Below are positions 62,640-64,000 of a stretch of DNA of 64,000 bases, one piece after another. This DNA comes from Xanthomonas translucens pv. cerealis. GTDB lineage: Bacteria; Pseudomonadota; Gammaproteobacteria; Xanthomonadales; Xanthomonadaceae. The DNA is taken from assembly GCF_006838285.1 (NCBI RefSeq), contig NZ_CP038228.1, forward strand, positions 496,001-560,000. The letters run 5' to 3'. Under the pieces are notes generated by a model. The model was given only the letters and a program-made list of their open reading frames with translations. It had not been told where the DNA came from and ran no database searches. The position numbers and the translations under genes were made by a program. Every line of letters starts with the position of its first letter. Position 1 is the stretch's first letter.

Positions 62640-63908
62640 CTACAGCCTGCCGTCGGCCACCGCCGGCGCCGCATCGCGCGCGGCGGCGCGGCGCATCACC
62701 CAGTTGAACAGCGGCGTGGCCAGCAACGTGGACACGATCGCCATCAGCACCAGGATCGAGAACAGGCCCTGCTCGATGACCCCGGCCTGCAGGCCGATGT
62801 TGATGATGATCAGCTCCATCAGCCCGCGTGCGTTCATCAGCGCGCCGATCGCCATCGCGTCGCGGTTGTTCTCGCCGCTGATGCGCGCCGCGGCCCAGCA
62901 GGCGATGCCCTTGCCCAGGAACGAAGCGAGCAGGATCGCCACCGCGGCGATCAGGATCTGCGGGTCCAGCAGCACGCTGAGCTGGGTCTTGAGCCCGGAG
63001 AAGGTGAAGAACATCGGCAACAGGAACACCACCACGAACGGCTGCAATTGCTCGCGCAGCTTCTCGGTCAGCGCGCCCTTGGGCAGGCAGGCGCCGAGCA
63101 GGAAGCCGCCGAACACCGCGTGGATGCCGATCGCGTCCATCGCCCAGGCGCTCGTGCAGAACAGCATCAGCACCACCGCCAGCACGCTGGCGCTGAGCGG
63201 CTGGTCGGGACGCACGTGGTCGGCCAGGCGCCGCAGCCAATGGCGGCCGACCAGCAGCATGAACAGCGCGTAGCCCACACCGCCGCCAATCGCCAGATAG
63301 GCGCTGTTCCAGCTGCCGCCGAAGCTGGCCAGCACGATGGCCAGGATGCACCACGCCGCGGCGTCGTCCACCGCACCGGCGGTGAGCGCCAGGGTGCCGA
63401 GCGAACTGCCGGTGAGGCCGCGCTCGTGGATGATCCGCGCCAGCATCGGGAACGCGGTGATGGCGATGGCCGCGCCCAGGAACAGCGAGGCTTCCAGGAT
63501 CTTGGCCTTGGCCGAGAACAGGCCCGGGGTGTGCAGCAGCCACGGCACCAGCGCGAACGCGAGCACGAACGGCACCGCGATGCCTGCCAGCGACACGCTC
63601 ATCGCGCTGCGGTAACGCGCACGGAAATGCTCGCTGCGAAAGTCGGTGCCGACCAGGAACATGTACAGGCCCACGCCGAACTGCGCGACCACGTACAGCA
63701 TGTCCAGGGTCTGCTTGGGGAACAGCGCCTGCTGCAGCTCCGGCAGGACCAGGCCGAACAGCGATGGCCCCAGGGCGACGCCGGCGATCATCTCGCCCAC
63801 CACCTGCGGCTGGCCCACGCGCTTGGCGAGCAGGCCGACCAGGCGGCATGTCAACAGGATCGCCGCCGCCTGCAGAAAAAAATACACCGACATCTGCGGG
63901 GTGGTCAT
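62640..63908 (-). CDS. CPA2-family cation:proton antiporter
   Basis: Inner-membrane Na+(K+)/H+ antiporter of 422 residues with about 12-13 helices. VVGEMIAGVALGPSLFG is the typical N-terminal motif of the KefB/GerN-type group, and the AGAVDDAAAWCIL segment carries the paired acidic residues of the ion site. Unlike KefB/KefC it lacks the C-terminal TrkA-N regulatory domain. It is convergent with the LysR gene, 18 nt apart. The start MTTPQMSV is close to the window end, and 63909-64000 holds only its upstream region. Confidence 0.9.
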   Translation of the reverse strand: MTTPQMSVYFFLQAAAILLTCRLVGLLAKRVGQPQVVGEMIAGVALGPSLFGLVLPELQQALFPKQTLDMLYVVAQFGVGLYMFLVGTDFRSEHFRARYRSAMSVSLAGIAVPFVLAFALVPWLLHTPGLFSAKAKILEASLFLGAAIAITAFPMLARIIHERGLTGSSLGTLALTAGAVDDAAAWCILAIVLASFGGSWNSAYLAIGGGVGYALFMLLVGRHWLRRLADHVRPDQPLSASVLAVVLMLFCTSAWAMDAIGIHAVFGGFLLGACLPKGALTEKLREQLQPFVVVFLLPMFFTFSGLKTQLSVLLDPQILIAAVAILLASFLGKGIACWAAARISGENNRDAMAIGALMNARGLMELIIINIGLQAGVIEQGLFSILVLMAIVSTLLATPLFNWVMRRAAARDAAPAVADGRL

Positions 63909-64000
63909 TGAGCACGCATTCTTGATAGGTCGGTGGATGATAGGAGGGCAGTGCGCAGAAATCCACGGATGCCGGCCGCCCCGCCATGTGCGCCGGCCGC

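Noticed and set aside
1..64000. CRISPR arrays, intact insertion sequences, integrases, rRNA genes
   Set aside because: None was seen on either strand; no transposase or integrase motif was recognised.

Overview
The window is about 64 kb of high-GC gammaproteobacterial chromosome that reads as Xanthomonas. It carries a complete hrp2-type (Hrp) type III secretion (T3S) cluster with HrpG/HrpX-type regulators, PIP boxes, Hpa1/Hpa2, HpaB/HpaP/HpaA and XopF/XopP-family substrates. Both master regulators lie inside the secretion cluster: hrpG next to hpaB, and hrpX between hrcT and hrcC. From memory this noncanonical layout is typical of the X. translucens side of the genus (clade 1); the species call is inference.

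Layout. 1-3107: end of ileS, lspA, ispH and tRNA-Thr(CGT), all core. 3108-7518: a lower-GC accessory patch with a XopP/HLK-family effector, an LprI-like lipoprotein and a decayed M61 peptidase copy. 7519-17033: cytochrome bo3 oxidase operon cyoABCD, an intact M61 peptidase, an alpha-oxoamine synthase, radA and a DUF805 membrane protein. 17034-18894: degraded margin of the T3S island, with a FecI/FecR relic, a perfect PIP box in front of a probably truncated effector, and a second gene fragment on the other strand. 18895-44282: the T3S island. Minus strand: chaperone-xopF; hrpG; hpaB; hrpE-like; and the operon hrcU-hrcV-hpaP-hrcQ-hrcR-hrcS-hpaA-hrcD-hrpD6. Plus strand: hrpB1-hrpB2-hrcJ-hrpB4-hrpB5-hrcN-hrpB7-hrcT, then hrpX-hrcC. 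Beyond a strong convergent hairpin come hpa1 (minus) and, divergently, an unrecognised 448-residue repeat protein followed by hpa2. 44442-59643: an oxidative L-arabinose locus with sugar dehydrogenase, aldonate dehydratase, AraD1-family dehydratase, semialdehyde dehydrogenase, a YtfQRT/YjfF-type ABC importer, GH127 and GH97 glycosidases and a LysR regulator. 59719-64000: GST, DUF4261, DUF2798, a LysR regulator and a CPA2 antiporter.

How it fits together. Six perfect TTCG-N16-TTCG PIP boxes were found by eye, and five have a YANNNT -10 hexamer exactly 31 nt downstream. They sit before chaperone-xopF, hrcU, hrpB1, hpa1, the 448-residue gene and the truncated effector gene, so HrpX should drive all of these. 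hrpX itself has no PIP box; it lies downstream of the PIP-driven hrpB operon and 11 nt before hrcC, which would allow read-through feedback. No hrpF (translocon) or hrpW is present in the window. The arabinose locus probably lets the bacterium release, import and oxidise arabinose from plant wall glycans to 2-oxoglutarate.

Most interesting unknowns: the PIP-driven 448-residue protein with 96-bp tandem repeats (42271-43617) and the PIP-driven effector-like gene ending at a G8 tract (18042 onward).
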